A stretch of 64,000 nt of DNA from assembly GCA_020848545.1 (NCBI GenBank), contig JADLHZ010000012.1, positions 266,277 through 330,276 of the forward strand, in the 5' to 3' direction. The stretch's first letter is position 1, and every line of letters begins with the position of its first letter. Below are positions 50,101 to 58,790 of this stretch, piece by piece. This stretch comes from Deltaproteobacteria bacterium (GTDB taxonomy: Bacteria > Myxococcota > JADLHZ01). The notes beneath the pieces were generated by a model. That model saw nothing but the letters and a program-made list of their open reading frames with translations. It had not been told where the DNA came from and ran no database searches. Made by a program: the position numbers and the translations under genes.

Positions 50101-52273
50101 CGATGTCGACGGCGACGGGCTCGTGGATCTCGCGGTCGGCAGCGCCTACGTGGCCTTTGCGCGCCGCAGCGACAGCGGGGCGGTTAGCTACGCGGTGTCG
50201 CAGATGCACGATCTCCAAAGCGGCGGCTCCTCGGACACCCTCGTCGCGCTCGACGATACCAATCAAGACGGCACGAGCGACATGGTGGTCGTCAGGCTGG
50301 CCGTGGGCAACCCAACGGCGTTTTTCGTGCTGCCGCGGCGCTTGGGCTTGAGGAGCGTCAACCCGAACCATCGCGTGCTCGCCGATCGCCAGACCTACTC
50401 GGGCGCGCTCGGCGTGATCGAAGCGGCCGACGTCGACGCGGACGGCCAGATGGACATCATCGCTACGCGCGGCAACGAGCTCATCATCCACCGCGCGCGG
50501 GGGGTTGGCGGGATCCCGGATACGCTGCTCTATCCCGCCGAGGTTCTCACCCAAGCCGGGGTGGTGAGCTCGCTCGCTGCCGGCGACATCGACCACGACG
50601 GGTTCGTCGATCTCGTCCTTTCACGTGAGGCCGACGACGCCGTCGACGTCCTGCGCTTCAGCGGTTTCGGCACTGGCGGAGAGTTGACCTATTCGACGCA
50701 AACGCTCGTGACCGAGGATCGCCCGTATCAAGTCATTCTGTTCGATGCCGATGTGAGCGCCGATGGTGATCTCGATCTCGCCGTCACCGAACAGGGAACG
50801 CTGCGCGTGGGCGTTTGGCTCAACGACGGGACGGGAGCGTTCGGCGCGCGCTCCGATTTCAACGCGCGGCCGGGGGCCATCCCCACGGGGGAACCGTACG
50901 CGATCGAGAGCGGGGACTTGAACCACGACGGACGCCAGGATCTGGTGGTCGGCTTGCGTCATAATACGGGCGGCGACAAGCACGCGTGCGTCCTCGTGCA
51001 TGCGAGCGCCAGCAACACCTTCTTGGCGCCCGTTTGTCATGTGGTGTTGCCGTCCGTGAACAATGGTCGGCCGAACACCGTCGCCATTGGCGACATCAAC
51101 CAAGACGGCGCGAGCGACCTCGTCGTGAGCCTCGATCAAGGGTCCGGTACGGTCGGTCTCGCGACGCTGCTCGGCAACATCAACGGCTCGGGGGTGCCCA
51201 CCGCGACCTTTGGTTCGCTGACCCAAGGTGGGTCGAGCACGAACCGCGACGTCAGCTTGGGCGACTTCGATGAGGACGGTGTGCTCGATGCGTTCGTCTC
51301 GCCCGTCATTGGCGGCGTCGGCATTTATCCGGCAGCGTTGCGTCGCGATCGCGGAACGGGCGCGTTCGAAGCCAACGCCTTCGGCGGTCCCGGTGGCATC
51401 GGCGGTCTGAGCTCGAGCTTCGTCGACGTCGACGGCGACGGGTATCTCGATACGGTCGCTTCAGACGGCAGTACGAACACCGACGTCGGCGTCTACATGA
51501 CGCAATACGAGGGCGTGCGCGCGCGACGGCGGGTGCTCTCCGCGCCCTCGACCAATCGCGATCCGAGCGTCGCTGCGTTTGGCAGCGGCGTGCGCGACCC
51601 AACCGAGGTCGATCTCTTCGGCCGCCCAGAGCAGGAAGCGTTCATCGTCGCGCACAAAGACGCCGCCAGGCGCGACGGCTTTCCGTCGCTCTTCGACGAG
51701 CAGGCGCGGCATCTTGGTCCCGCGCAAGGGCTCAACTTGCCGGCCGCGACGAGCCCGATCTCGCACGCGTGGCGCTTCGACGGCGATCGTCGCTACGAGC
51801 ACCGCATCGAAGCTGGCATCGATCGTTGGAAACGCTACGCGCGCTTCGGGCCGCTCGACGCGAACGATGCAGACAAAAAAGTGCGGCTCGGCCTGAGCCT
51901 CACCGGGCCGGTCTTGAACCAACGCGGTCTGCTCGTCGACATCCCGTTGCTCGCGTCGCTCGATTTCAGCACGCTGAACGCGACGAAGATCCGCGTCGTG
52001 CAGCGGCTCGAACGCTACCGAGAGGCCGACCAAGCGAGCTTCGACCCCTCGTTTGGGCAAGCGAGCGGCGTTGGGTATTTGCCGATTCTCCCTGGGCTGT
52101 TCAGCGTTCCACGCTACGTCGTCACCGCGAGCTTCCGGCTGATCCCGCTCGCAGCTGGCGGGAACTTCCAGGCACAAACGGACGGCCCGCGCTTCGCCTA
52201 CTTGCCTTCGCAGCGGATGGTGCGCGTGCTCGTCGAAGAGCTCGGAACCTTCCTCGTCTACCGCACGCCGTGA
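47165..52273 (+). CDS. Giant FG-GAP/VCBS surface lipoprotein with four-Cys module
   Basis: A 1,702-aa protein from the ATG at 47165, with a signal ending near LLLFEAC (imperfect lipobox) and the C-x5-C-x5-C-x6-C module right after (ACSADLECPSQMRCSETTSKC). Residues about 60-700 are Ig/cadherin-like sandwiches homologous at their start to the 17.9-kb protein. From about 700 to 1,480 there are around a dozen FG-GAP repeats with Ca-binding DxDxDGxxD loops (for example GDLNHDGRQDLVVG, GDINQDGASDLVVS, GDFDEDGVLDAFVS), forming an integrin-like beta-propeller. The C-terminal 250 residues are unknown. The role is probably adhesion or cell-surface recognition. The upstream frame to 47045 overlaps the previous gene and is rejected. 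Confidence 0.78.
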   Translation: MAISVGKRAPWVGVWLLLFEACQVNLRVPSNTQIACSADLECPSQMRCSETTSKCVPNENNQAPTIRIEPIEDLATAASVSIALIVIDPESDPVTVDAQLLAGGQSTPIALAVEALESSAEGTRVVLSWDARARFADDSLRQGLRILLTPSDSYNIGANTESNAFRIGNGPPKIELFSAETTNAGVSLALRASDIGDDPVSVAALSFSASGDFSDAIAIAPDAAAFGGTTLLDLSTAGGGEQRTVVWRHDLVTAVSSPSCRFFVRVVDRFGASAEAQTPPFAIDDRPRIVTPTPAPFGKRFANQVPLEPELFDPNPGMVWARVEYAPIASANFAPAKDMMGVNQSAQVGANEQGVSAIFVWDLPSNQSDPGFPFTMEPVDTNGDEVFDSVLARGPTGQGAVTVAIRTTPIDSSGLEGESVTVLATVGDRAPVADIDSVPLVANGIVPITVSLRDEESDQVDVQIEYVRDDDTDVSNCPANWQSAVLTFPAVKRPSSPSGTTDVYLWDSRADATLENAFGRGVCFRARASDSATGVLVYGPWSAVRRLQELRNNNLPRIEQARVPTRERRRSSGALAVVYRLVDDDADPVDIRVQYSLDGQTYIDAIEYLHPRSEGRVRLASSQTMPSGDSGIEHVFYWDVSALSAESLSSVTLRLTAADAAHGPSPASVIFPLSDGVGPSTAANRTYYDPNPSGSVYPGYVQAIATQVILYEAIYADLTGDGRRDFAALTADPTQPLAVIRQNTSLGTHGGFDPVVRYTHAATSLAALRLDGDTMVDIATVGVVGTTSNVNHLINLGGGTLTIPGSPTLTLGGRTFDRVLAGDFNGDAMDDFALACEGDTTVADNHWIRVYQGDGSGGFTPSETDMNGALPPGAFVNRVRTAELDGDGRQDIVMTLFSNELVIWPSGPSGLVATPAIYATPTNPNDVFFGDVDEDGDSDLVIEHFAPTRVSIWINTAGAFTMHEMVTFPTATGPGVHASDVDGDGLVDLAVGSAYVAFARRSDSGAVSYAVSQMHDLQSGGSSDTLVALDDTNQDGTSDMVVVRLAVGNPTAFFVLPRRLGLRSVNPNHRVLADRQTYSGALGVIEAADVDADGQMDIIATRGNELIIHRARGVGGIPDTLLYPAEVLTQAGVVSSLAAGDIDHDGFVDLVLSREADDAVDVLRFSGFGTGGELTYSTQTLVTEDRPYQVILFDADVSADGDLDLAVTEQGTLRVGVWLNDGTGAFGARSDFNARPGAIPTGEPYAIESGDLNHDGRQDLVVGLRHNTGGDKHACVLVHASASNTFLAPVCHVVLPSVNNGRPNTVAIGDINQDGASDLVVSLDQGSGTVGLATLLGNINGSGVPTATFGSLTQGGSSTNRDVSLGDFDEDGVLDAFVSPVIGGVGIYPAALRRDRGTGAFEANAFGGPGGIGGLSSSFVDVDGDGYLDTVASDGSTNTDVGVYMTQYEGVRARRRVLSAPSTNRDPSVAAFGSGVRDPTEVDLFGRPEQEAFIVAHKDAARRDGFPSLFDEQARHLGPAQGLNLPAATSPISHAWRFDGDRRYEHRIEAGIDRWKRYARFGPLDANDADKKVRLGLSLTGPVLNQRGLLVDIPLLASLDFSTLNATKIRVVQRLERYREADQASFDPSFGQASGVGYLPILPGLFSVPRYVVTASFRLIPLAAGGNFQAQTDGPRFAYLPSQRMVRVLVEELGTFLVYRTP

Positions 52274-52306
52274 TGCTTCGTCAGGACCCGTGCGCGAACG
52301 CGACCC

Positions 52307-52717
52307 TTAGGTATCCGGTTTCAGCGCACGCACCGCGCTCGAAATGTCCGTTTGTGCGAAGTCCTTGCCCTTGAATAGCAGCGGCTCATCGCGATGACGG
52401 GCGAGGGCATAGGAGAAACAATCTCCGAAATTGAGGCCTGCCGGATGGCGTCCCTTTCCGTAGCGGGTGAAAGCGCGTCGGCACAGCATGGCCTGCGCGG
52501 TGTCCACTTCCACGATCTCGATACTGGCGCGCGCAAGAAGTAGATCGACATCACCGAGCGAAGCTGGTCCCCAGCGGCTCTCCGCAACCAGGGATATCTC
52601 GACGAATGATGCCGCAGAGAGGGCCCGCTCCCGCGCGGCTTCGATCAGCTCGTTGAATTGCCTGCGTTCCGGCTCGTTGCAGAGAATGGCGATGAGCGCC
52701 GAGGTGTCGATGACCAT
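52307..52717 (-). CDS. vapC: VapC-type PIN-domain toxin
   Basis: A 136-aa PIN-domain ribonuclease. The first acidic residue is Asp4 in VIDTSALIAIL, the second is the Glu in FVEISLVAE, and the last ones are in NFGDCFSYALA. VapC toxins cut tRNA or rRNA when free of antitoxin. Its ATG shares one base with the antitoxin stop (TGATG), which gives coupled translation. Length normal. Confidence 0.92.
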   Translation of the reverse strand: MVIDTSALIAILCNEPERRQFNELIEAARERALSAASFVEISLVAESRWGPASLGDVDLLLARASIEIVEVDTAQAMLCRRAFTRYGKGRHPAGLNFGDCFSYALARHRDEPLLFKGKDFAQTDISSAVRALKPDT

Positions 52718-52971
52718 CAGCGAGGCAGTCCATGCTCATCGTAACCAAGAATCTCGTCAGCGCTGCGTGCATCCAGCACCGGCCGGGCCGCGCACGCGAG
52801 GGCGATCTCATCTAGAGCGTCCGCCAAGGAACGCCCTGAGCGTTCTCTCTCGATGCGCAACAACCGCTCGCGCAACGCGTTGGTGACGGCGTCGGTTTTC
52901 GTTTCTCCTGTCAGCTTTGCAAGCTTCGCGGCCAACTTCTCGGTGGTCGCGTTTCGAATATTGAGCGCCAT
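52717..52971 (-). CDS. vapB: VapB-type antitoxin (Rv0623/PSK family)
   Basis: An 84-aa antitoxin. The N-terminal part (MALNIRNATTEKLAAKLAKLTGETKTDAVTNALRERL read as ribbon-helix-helix) binds DNA; the C-terminal part wraps around the toxin. It is the first gene of the pair and has a perfect palindrome right upstream, as expected for autoregulation. Confidence 0.9.
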   Translation of the reverse strand: MALNIRNATTEKLAAKLAKLTGETKTDAVTNALRERLLRIERERSGRSLADALDEIALACAARPVLDARSADEILGYDEHGLPR

Positions 52972-52978
52972 GTTACAT

Positions 52979-52998
52979 GTGTAGCATTCGTGCTACAC
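52979..52998. promoter_or_regulatory. Operator of vapBC
   Basis: GTGTAGCA-TTCG-TGCTACAC, two perfect 8-bp arms around four bases, seven bases upstream of the antitoxin ATG. Confidence 0.75.
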
Positions 52999-53139
52999 AG
53001 TGTCCACTCCAAGCGCAACACGGCCATCTCGATCAGGTACGACATGTAGGTCTTGCAAGATTTTTCTTACTATCCCGGCGCAATCTACAATCTTTTCGCG
53101 GGCGAGCGATCGGTAGCGAACTTGCACGCCACGGGCGCC

Positions 53140-54126
53140 ATGATGCGATTCACACGCCCACTTTTCTTCGTTTCCCTCGTTCTTTCAGCCTGCGGACCGC
53201 CAAAGCCTTCGAGCACCACCACGACGACGACGACCACGACCCAGTCGTCAGGGCTCACGACGGTCAAAGGCAAGGTGCCGATGAGCAGTACGAAGTACAC
53301 GCACGTCGTCGCACTCGAGTCTCGCGCTCGCAACAAGCCTGCGAATTCGATCCGGGCGAAGATCTCAGCGGACGGCTCGTACACGCTGAGCTTGCCGGCC
53401 AAGAAGCGCTACGCTTTGTTCGCCGCAGCCGGAGGACGCGTCGCGGGTGCGATGCGCTTCACGACAACGACGGGACAGAGCTCGAGACTGCTCTCGCTTG
53501 GCGCCGCGCACAGCGGACCCGCGCGCGCGGAGAGCGAGGTCGTCGACCTCGGCACCGCCGTGCAAGATGGCGAGGATCTCGATTGCGATGACTACGTGCC
53601 GGACCCGTCCGACGCCGATGGTGACGGAACCGATGACAGCGATGAGGGCGACCTCGACGGCGACGGCAGCGACGATGAGGCCTTCATCGACGGCGACGGC
53701 GACGGCGAGCTCGACTGCGTCGATCAGGATGACGATGGCGACGGCACGCTCGACGCCGACGAGGCCACCGGCAGCGACAGCGATGGCGACGGCGAGTCGG
53801 ATGCGGCCGACGCCGACGACGACAACGACGGCATCCCGGACGCCGCCGGCGACGACGGCCTCGGTGACTCGGACGACGACGGCGACGGCGCGTCGGACAC
53901 GCCGAATGATTGCGACGGCGACGGCGTCACGAACGACACGGATACCGACGACGATGGCGACGGGGTCAGCGACGCCACCGACACCGATCAAGACGGCGAC
54001 GGCGTGTCGGACGAAACCGACAATGATGTCGACGGCGACGGTACCCTCGACGAGAGCGACACCGACGACGATGGTGACGGCATCCCCGACGGCGAGGATC
54101 CGAACGACCTCGGCGGACCGGCATAG
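53140..54126 (+). CDS. Lipoprotein with long thrombospondin type 3 calcium-binding repeat region
   Basis: A 328-aa lipoprotein from the ATG at 53140 (a second ATG follows directly). The lipobox is VLSAC, followed by a run of nine Thr. Residues about 40-140 form a beta domain, and the last 180 residues are about one-third Asp, with repeated DxDGDGxxD units (DADGDGTDDSDEGDLDGDG and so on) typical of thrombospondin type 3 wires that fold on binding calcium. There is no C-terminal anchor or OmpA domain after the repeats, which is unusual because these usually link two domains. Surface or periplasmic spacer role is inferred. Confidence 0.72.
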   Translation: MMRFTRPLFFVSLVLSACGPPKPSSTTTTTTTTTQSSGLTTVKGKVPMSSTKYTHVVALESRARNKPANSIRAKISADGSYTLSLPAKKRYALFAAAGGRVAGAMRFTTTTGQSSRLLSLGAAHSGPARAESEVVDLGTAVQDGEDLDCDDYVPDPSDADGDGTDDSDEGDLDGDGSDDEAFIDGDGDGELDCVDQDDDGDGTLDADEATGSDSDGDGESDAADADDDNDGIPDAAGDDGLGDSDDDGDGASDTPNDCDGDGVTNDTDTDDDGDGVSDATDTDQDGDGVSDETDNDVDGDGTLDESDTDDDGDGIPDGEDPNDLGGPA

Positions 54127-54137
54127 CGCACGAACAG

Positions 54138-54956
54138 CTACTCTGGCGCTGAGGCCATCCGCTGGGGCGACCCGAGGAACGCGTCGAGCACGCCCGCGAT
54201 CAGGATGGAATACAGCGCGACGCCGCTCGCCTGTTGCATCCAATACAACGCCACGCTCAGCGTTTCCCGGGGGAAGCCGCCGTCTGGCTGACGGCGCTGC
54301 AGGTTCACCGCGTAGAGCGCGATGTTTGCCGCCAGAAAGCTCGCGCCGAGCGAGAGAAAGAGGGCGCCGATCTTGGGATCGCCGTTGGCGAATTGGCCGA
54401 CGCCGAAGGGGAGGACCTTGAGGTACCACGGCGCTTGGCGCCGCGGCGCGGGCGCGAGCGGCGCCGCCAACTGCACCGGTGCGGAAGCGCTCAGGGGGAC
54501 CACGTCCGAGGCCTCCGCGCTCGCGGGTGTCTCGATCGCCGGCTGCGACGCGGCGGGGGGCATGTCGACAGCCTGCGTGTCGCCTGTAGCAGGCTCTCTT
54601 CGCACGGGACGGCTGTCGACTCGGCGCCGAATGGCCTCGAAGAACTCGATGAGCTCTGGCGCGTGCTGGCTCGAGTTCAACTTGAACGCAGGGGCAATGC
54701 GCAAGAGCGCGCGCACCTCGCGCTCCGCAGCCCGCGTCTTTCCGGTGAAGAACAGCGCTTGCACCAGAGCGAAACGAGCTGTCTTGAGCTCACTGCCACG
54801 GACACGCGGGGTGGGATAAAGAACGTCTTCGAGAAACGGCAGCGCCTCTTCGAAGTGGGCGCGCTTGACCTGCTCGAGACCCTTGGCGAGCGTGAGCGTG
54901 GCGTCGTCCGCTTCCGCGTTCGCGAGAGCGGCGGTCGCGACCAGCGCAAAGAGCAT
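54138..54956 (-). CDS. Exported TPR-like protein with C-terminal membrane helices
   Basis: A 272-aa protein from the ATG at 54956 with a signal peptide (MLFALVATAALANAEA). Residues about 20-110 are helical pairs of TPR type (LAKGLEQVKRAHFEEALPFLEDVLY, ALVQALFFTGKTRAAEREVRALLRI). A Pro/Ala-rich linker follows, and the last 85 residues have a PWYLKVLPFGVGQFANGDPKIGALFLSLG segment as in DUF5683-type proteins, with two or three hydrophobic helices. It is common in deltaproteobacteria as an envelope protein of unknown role. Confidence 0.7.
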   Translation of the reverse strand: MLFALVATAALANAEADDATLTLAKGLEQVKRAHFEEALPFLEDVLYPTPRVRGSELKTARFALVQALFFTGKTRAAEREVRALLRIAPAFKLNSSQHAPELIEFFEAIRRRVDSRPVRREPATGDTQAVDMPPAASQPAIETPASAEASDVVPLSASAPVQLAAPLAPAPRRQAPWYLKVLPFGVGQFANGDPKIGALFLSLGASFLAANIALYAVNLQRRQPDGGFPRETLSVALYWMQQASGVALYSILIAGVLDAFLGSPQRMASAPE

Positions 54957-55002
54957 CTTGTTGGCATGGCACGTGAGGTCGTGCGCTGCTAGACTTTTTC
55001 CA

Positions 55003-57546
55003 GTGCGGAGCGTGTGGCGAGCGGCGTGTATCGCGGCAGTTGCTCCGGCCTGCTTCCTCACGTTTCCCCTCACCTTTTCGGGCAGCGGCCGCGGCGGTGA
55101 ATGCCGCGAGACGAACGATTGCCGCTCGGGGCTATTTTGCTGGGCTGGTCATTGCAGCGTCCGCTGCAGTGCGGGCGGAAATGAATGCGGAGAGGGCGCG
55201 CTCTGCGGCGAGGCCGGCTATTGCATCGAGCGCCTGCTCTCTGCCGCCGAATGCGACCCTCCGTGCGGCGAAGGCAAGACGTGCGACCGCGGCGCGTGCG
55301 TCTGTCGCGCGCCGGCCTGCACCGGATGCTGCATCGACAACGAGTGCCTCGAATCGTCGCCGACGACGTGCGGGAGCGACGCACAGCTCTGTGTCGCCTG
55401 CTCCGGGCTCACTCCCGCGTGCAAAGCGGGACAGTGCGTCGCCGATTGCGATGCGAGCGCTTGTGGCACCGGTTGCTGCACCGCGACGGGCTGCCAACCC
55501 GGCCTGGCCGACGCCGCCTGCGGTCTCGAGGGCGCCTGTCTCGATTGCGCTCGAGCGGCGAGCGGCGGCAAGTGCCTGAACGGCCAATGTCGTTGCCTCA
55601 GCGAACGCGACTGCCCGCCTGCTCGCTCGTGCCCGACGAGCGGCGAAATCTGCCAAACGACTTGCGGACCGGATGTCGTGTGCAACGGCGGCTGCTGCGA
55701 CGGCGGCACCTGCCGTGGGGGGAACAATTCGCTTGCGTGCGGCGGCGACGGCAAGGCGTGCATCAGCTGCGCCGGCGACCCGGCGGGGCCAAAGTGCGTC
55801 GCCGGTCGCTGCGGCTGCGAGAGTGAAACGGACTGCCCCGTGGGTCAGGCCTGCCTGAACGGCGCCTGCGGGACAGGGTGTAACACCAGCGCTCCGTGTC
55901 GAGGCGGCTGCTGCTTGAACGGCACCTGCGCCGCCGGCGCGGCAACCACGGCTTGCGGCGCCACTGGCAGCGCGTGCCTCGATTGCACGACGCATGCGCT
56001 CGGCCATCTGTGCAAGAGCGGAGGCTGCGGCTGCACGACGGAGTCGCAGTGCAACGCGGGCCTTGCCTGCGACGGAGCGCATTGCACCACGGGGTGCGCG
56101 CCGCCCGGGCAAAAGTGCAACGGCGGCTGTTGCAGCAGTGGCAGCTGCGCGAGCGGCACCCAGGCGGCGAGCTGCGGCGTCGGCGGAGGTCTCTGCACCG
56201 ATTGCAGCAGCAACACCGACGGCACCGCGTGCCGGAGCGGCGGCGTTTGCGGATGCAACGCTCCCGCCGACTGCACGACCAACGGGAACGGCACGGGTTG
56301 TCTGGCGTCGGGACCGCGCACCGGAAAATGCGGGTGCCCGGTGCTCGGAGCCGCGGCCGCGGCGTGCGCGAGCTCGCCGCTCGGCAAGCGCTGTCTCACC
56401 GGCAACGTCTGCGGCTGCAACAGCGAGACCGATTGCGGTTCGTACCAAGCCTGCAATGGCAACGTATGCACGACAGCGTGCGACGCGACGCACCCGTGCA
56501 ACGGCGGCTGTTGCAGCAACGGCACCTGCATCGCCGGGACGGCGCCGGCGGCGTGTGGCGGCACCGGCGGCGCGTGCGTCGACTGCGCGGCGACCGTCGA
56601 AGGCTCGGTGTGCGACGGCAACAAGACCTGCGGCTGTGCGGCCGATGGCGAGTGCGCGAGCAATCCGCGCGGAGCCGACTGCCTGCCGACCGGAAAGTGC
56701 GGGTGCGACGCGCCCGCGGATTGTGTCGGCAATTCTCGCGGCACGTCCTGCGTGTTAGGCCAATGCGGCTGTACCCTCGTGTCGCACTGCACGTCGCCTC
56801 TCATGGCCTGCATGAACAATGTGTGCGGTTCTGCCTGCGGCTCGACCTCAACTTCCTGCAGCACGGGCTGCTGCGGATCGACCGGCTCCTGCGTGCCTGG
56901 AAATACCGACGTCGATTGTATCTCGGGGACGAAGTTCTGCGTCGGCTGCGCAGGCAACCCCAACGGTCACACCTGCCGGCAGTTGCCGGCGCCGGGGTGC
57001 GGCTGCAGCGTGACGACAGACTGCCCACCGTTCAAAGCCTGCAACCCGCTGTCGGTCTGCACCACGAGCTGCGACCCCTTGACGCGTTGCAACGGCGGTT
57101 GCTGCAACGGAGGGACGTGCGCCCCTGGCCTCATGCCTGCCGCGTGCGGCGGCGATGGATTCGCCTGCAAGAGTTGCGCGAGCGATCCGGACGGGATCGC
57201 CTGCCTTGCCGGCGGGACGTGCGGCTGCAATCTTGCGCCAGACTGTGCCGCCTCGCCGAAGGGCGCCGCGTGCCGTCCGAACCAAAAGTGCGGGTGCACC
57301 GTGAGCGCCGAATGCGCGCCGCTGTTTGCGTGCCGCACCATGAGCCAAACCTGCGCCATGAGCTGCAACGCGCCCGGCGAACCCTGCCGCGAAGGCTGCT
57401 GCCAGCAACCGATCGCTGGGATCGATGGGACGTGCCAGGCGGGGCTGTCGCCGTCGGCGTGCGGCGAGAACGGGATGACGTGCCAGGACTGCGGGCCGCT
57501 CCTGTGCGTCGACGTGGGACCGCCAACCGGCGGCACGTGCCAGTGA
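55003..57546 (+). CDS. Secreted Cys-rich repeat protein
   Basis: An 847-aa protein from a GTG at 55003 (the frame is open to 54865 but that part overlaps the divergent gene start). After a hydrophobic signal, a C-x5-C-x5-C-x4-C module appears (ECRETNDCRSGLFCWAGHC). Then about eight repeats of 70-95 residues run to the end, each built as CNGGCC-x2-G-x-C, then ACGG-x-G-x-AC-x-x-C, then CGC-x-x-x-x-x-C. About one residue in eight is Cys, so many disulfides are expected outside the cytoplasm. The same CNGG/GACTGSC style occurs in the DUF1566 protein at 14 kb. Function unknown, possibly a cell-surface stalk or a sheath protein. Confidence 0.75.
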   Translation: MRSVWRAACIAAVAPACFLTFPLTFSGSGRGGECRETNDCRSGLFCWAGHCSVRCSAGGNECGEGALCGEAGYCIERLLSAAECDPPCGEGKTCDRGACVCRAPACTGCCIDNECLESSPTTCGSDAQLCVACSGLTPACKAGQCVADCDASACGTGCCTATGCQPGLADAACGLEGACLDCARAASGGKCLNGQCRCLSERDCPPARSCPTSGEICQTTCGPDVVCNGGCCDGGTCRGGNNSLACGGDGKACISCAGDPAGPKCVAGRCGCESETDCPVGQACLNGACGTGCNTSAPCRGGCCLNGTCAAGAATTACGATGSACLDCTTHALGHLCKSGGCGCTTESQCNAGLACDGAHCTTGCAPPGQKCNGGCCSSGSCASGTQAASCGVGGGLCTDCSSNTDGTACRSGGVCGCNAPADCTTNGNGTGCLASGPRTGKCGCPVLGAAAAACASSPLGKRCLTGNVCGCNSETDCGSYQACNGNVCTTACDATHPCNGGCCSNGTCIAGTAPAACGGTGGACVDCAATVEGSVCDGNKTCGCAADGECASNPRGADCLPTGKCGCDAPADCVGNSRGTSCVLGQCGCTLVSHCTSPLMACMNNVCGSACGSTSTSCSTGCCGSTGSCVPGNTDVDCISGTKFCVGCAGNPNGHTCRQLPAPGCGCSVTTDCPPFKACNPLSVCTTSCDPLTRCNGGCCNGGTCAPGLMPAACGGDGFACKSCASDPDGIACLAGGTCGCNLAPDCAASPKGAACRPNQKCGCTVSAECAPLFACRTMSQTCAMSCNAPGEPCREGCCQQPIAGIDGTCQAGLSPSACGENGMTCQDCGPLLCVDVGPPTGGTCQ

Positions 57547-57608
57547 CGATCCGGCGCGTCGTTCTCGAGCCAGCGCGCGGATCCGCCGGTGATGTTCCTT
57601 CTCGCGAC

Positions 57609-58790
57609 TCAGCCCTGGAAGACCGGCGGATCAGACAGCGCGGTCTCTTCATTCAGCGGGCAGCGCGTTCGGGTGTAGATGGTCGGCATGCAACGGTTGC
57701 AGTGCGTGCAGGTCGAGCGAGCCGCCGAATCGCGCATCATCGTGTTGACGAGGTCCGGCTCCTTCAGCAGCGCGCGCGCCATCGCAACGAGCTCGAAGCC
57801 TTCGCCGAGCGCGCGGTTGATCCCCGCGAGATCCGTGATGCCGCCGAGCAAGACGAGCGGCAGCTTGACGGCCGCCCGGACGGCCTTGGCGAGCGGCAAG
57901 AGGAAGAGCGGTTCGTAAGGGTAGTGCTTGAACAGCACGCGCCCGAAGAGGCGTAGTGCGAGACGCCGCGGCTCGCGAAACTGCGCCGCGAATTCGTCGA
58001 GCGGCAAGTCACCGCGAAAGAGATACATCGGGTTCGACAACGAGCTCCCGGCGGTGAGGGTGATCGCGTCCACGGTGCCGTCGGTTTCGAGCCACCGCGC
58101 GACCTGCACGCAGTCAGCGAGGGTGTTGCCACCGCGAACCCCGTCTTCGAGGTTGAGCTTACAGGTGACGGCGAGCCGCCCGCCGACTCGCTCGCGGACG
58201 CGCTCGGCGATCGCGCGGGCGAGGCGTGCGCGCCCTTCGAGCGAGCCACCCCACTCGTCGGTGCGACGGTTCTCGCGCGGGCTCAGGAAGGCGCTCACGA
58301 GGTAACCGTGGCCGAAATGAAGCTCGACGGCGTCGAAGCCAGCTTGTTCGGCCATGGCCGCTGCGTCGCCGAACGCACCGATGACACTCTCCACGTCCGC
58401 CACAGCGCGCGTGATGCCCAGCGGTCCGAGTCGCCGCGACGGCCCGAACGCCGGTGTCTTCGTGGACCACGGGTCGGCGACGGGTCCCGCGTGACCGAGC
58501 TGTGCGCTCACCTTTGCGCCGGCCGCGTGTACCGCGTCGGTGAGGCGGAGCAGCCCCGCGAGCGTCTCCGGGCGCCACCAGATCTGCCGCGCTTCGGTGC
58601 GACCGCCGCTCGTGACCGCGAGGTATGCGACGGTCGACATGCCGGCTCCGCCGAGCGCGACGCGGCGATGAAACGCGATCAGCGCGTCGGTGACGAGAGC
58701 GTCCGGCGTCACACCTTCGAAGGTAGCCGCCTTGATCACCCGGTTCTTCAGCGTGATCGGCCCGAGGCGCACCGGCTCGAACGCCTTCAC
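57609..58790 (-). CDS. Old yellow enzyme family NADH:flavin oxidoreductase
   Basis: A 393-aa FMN TIM-barrel enzyme. The start PVRLGPITLKNRVIKAAT and the signature HFGHGYLVSAFLSPRENRRTDEWGGSLEGRARL are classic. The C terminus has VLLGGITD and ELVAMARALLKEPDLV (FMN phosphate site) and then CTHCNRC, resembling the Fe-S cysteine motif of the longer 2,4-dienoyl-CoA reductase type, but the extra domains are absent. The GTG at 58790 forms a GTGA overlap with the SDR stop, so the pair is translationally coupled and may act in sequence on an enone substrate. Confidence 0.88.
   Translation of the reverse strand: MKAFEPVRLGPITLKNRVIKAATFEGVTPDALVTDALIAFHRRVALGGAGMSTVAYLAVTSGGRTEARQIWWRPETLAGLLRLTDAVHAAGAKVSAQLGHAGPVADPWSTKTPAFGPSRRLGPLGITRAVADVESVIGAFGDAAAMAEQAGFDAVELHFGHGYLVSAFLSPRENRRTDEWGGSLEGRARLARAIAERVRERVGGRLAVTCKLNLEDGVRGGNTLADCVQVARWLETDGTVDAITLTAGSSLSNPMYLFRGDLPLDEFAAQFREPRRLALRLFGRVLFKHYPYEPLFLLPLAKAVRAAVKLPLVLLGGITDLAGINRALGEGFELVAMARALLKEPDLVNTMMRDSAARSTCTHCNRCMPTIYTRTRCPLNEETALSDPPVFQG

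Noticed and set aside
53590..54110. Regularly spaced GACGGCGACGG units that could look like a CRISPR or minisatellite
   Set aside because: The units are codon-level repeats of DGD in a thrombospondin-3 protein, with no constant spacer or repeat length.
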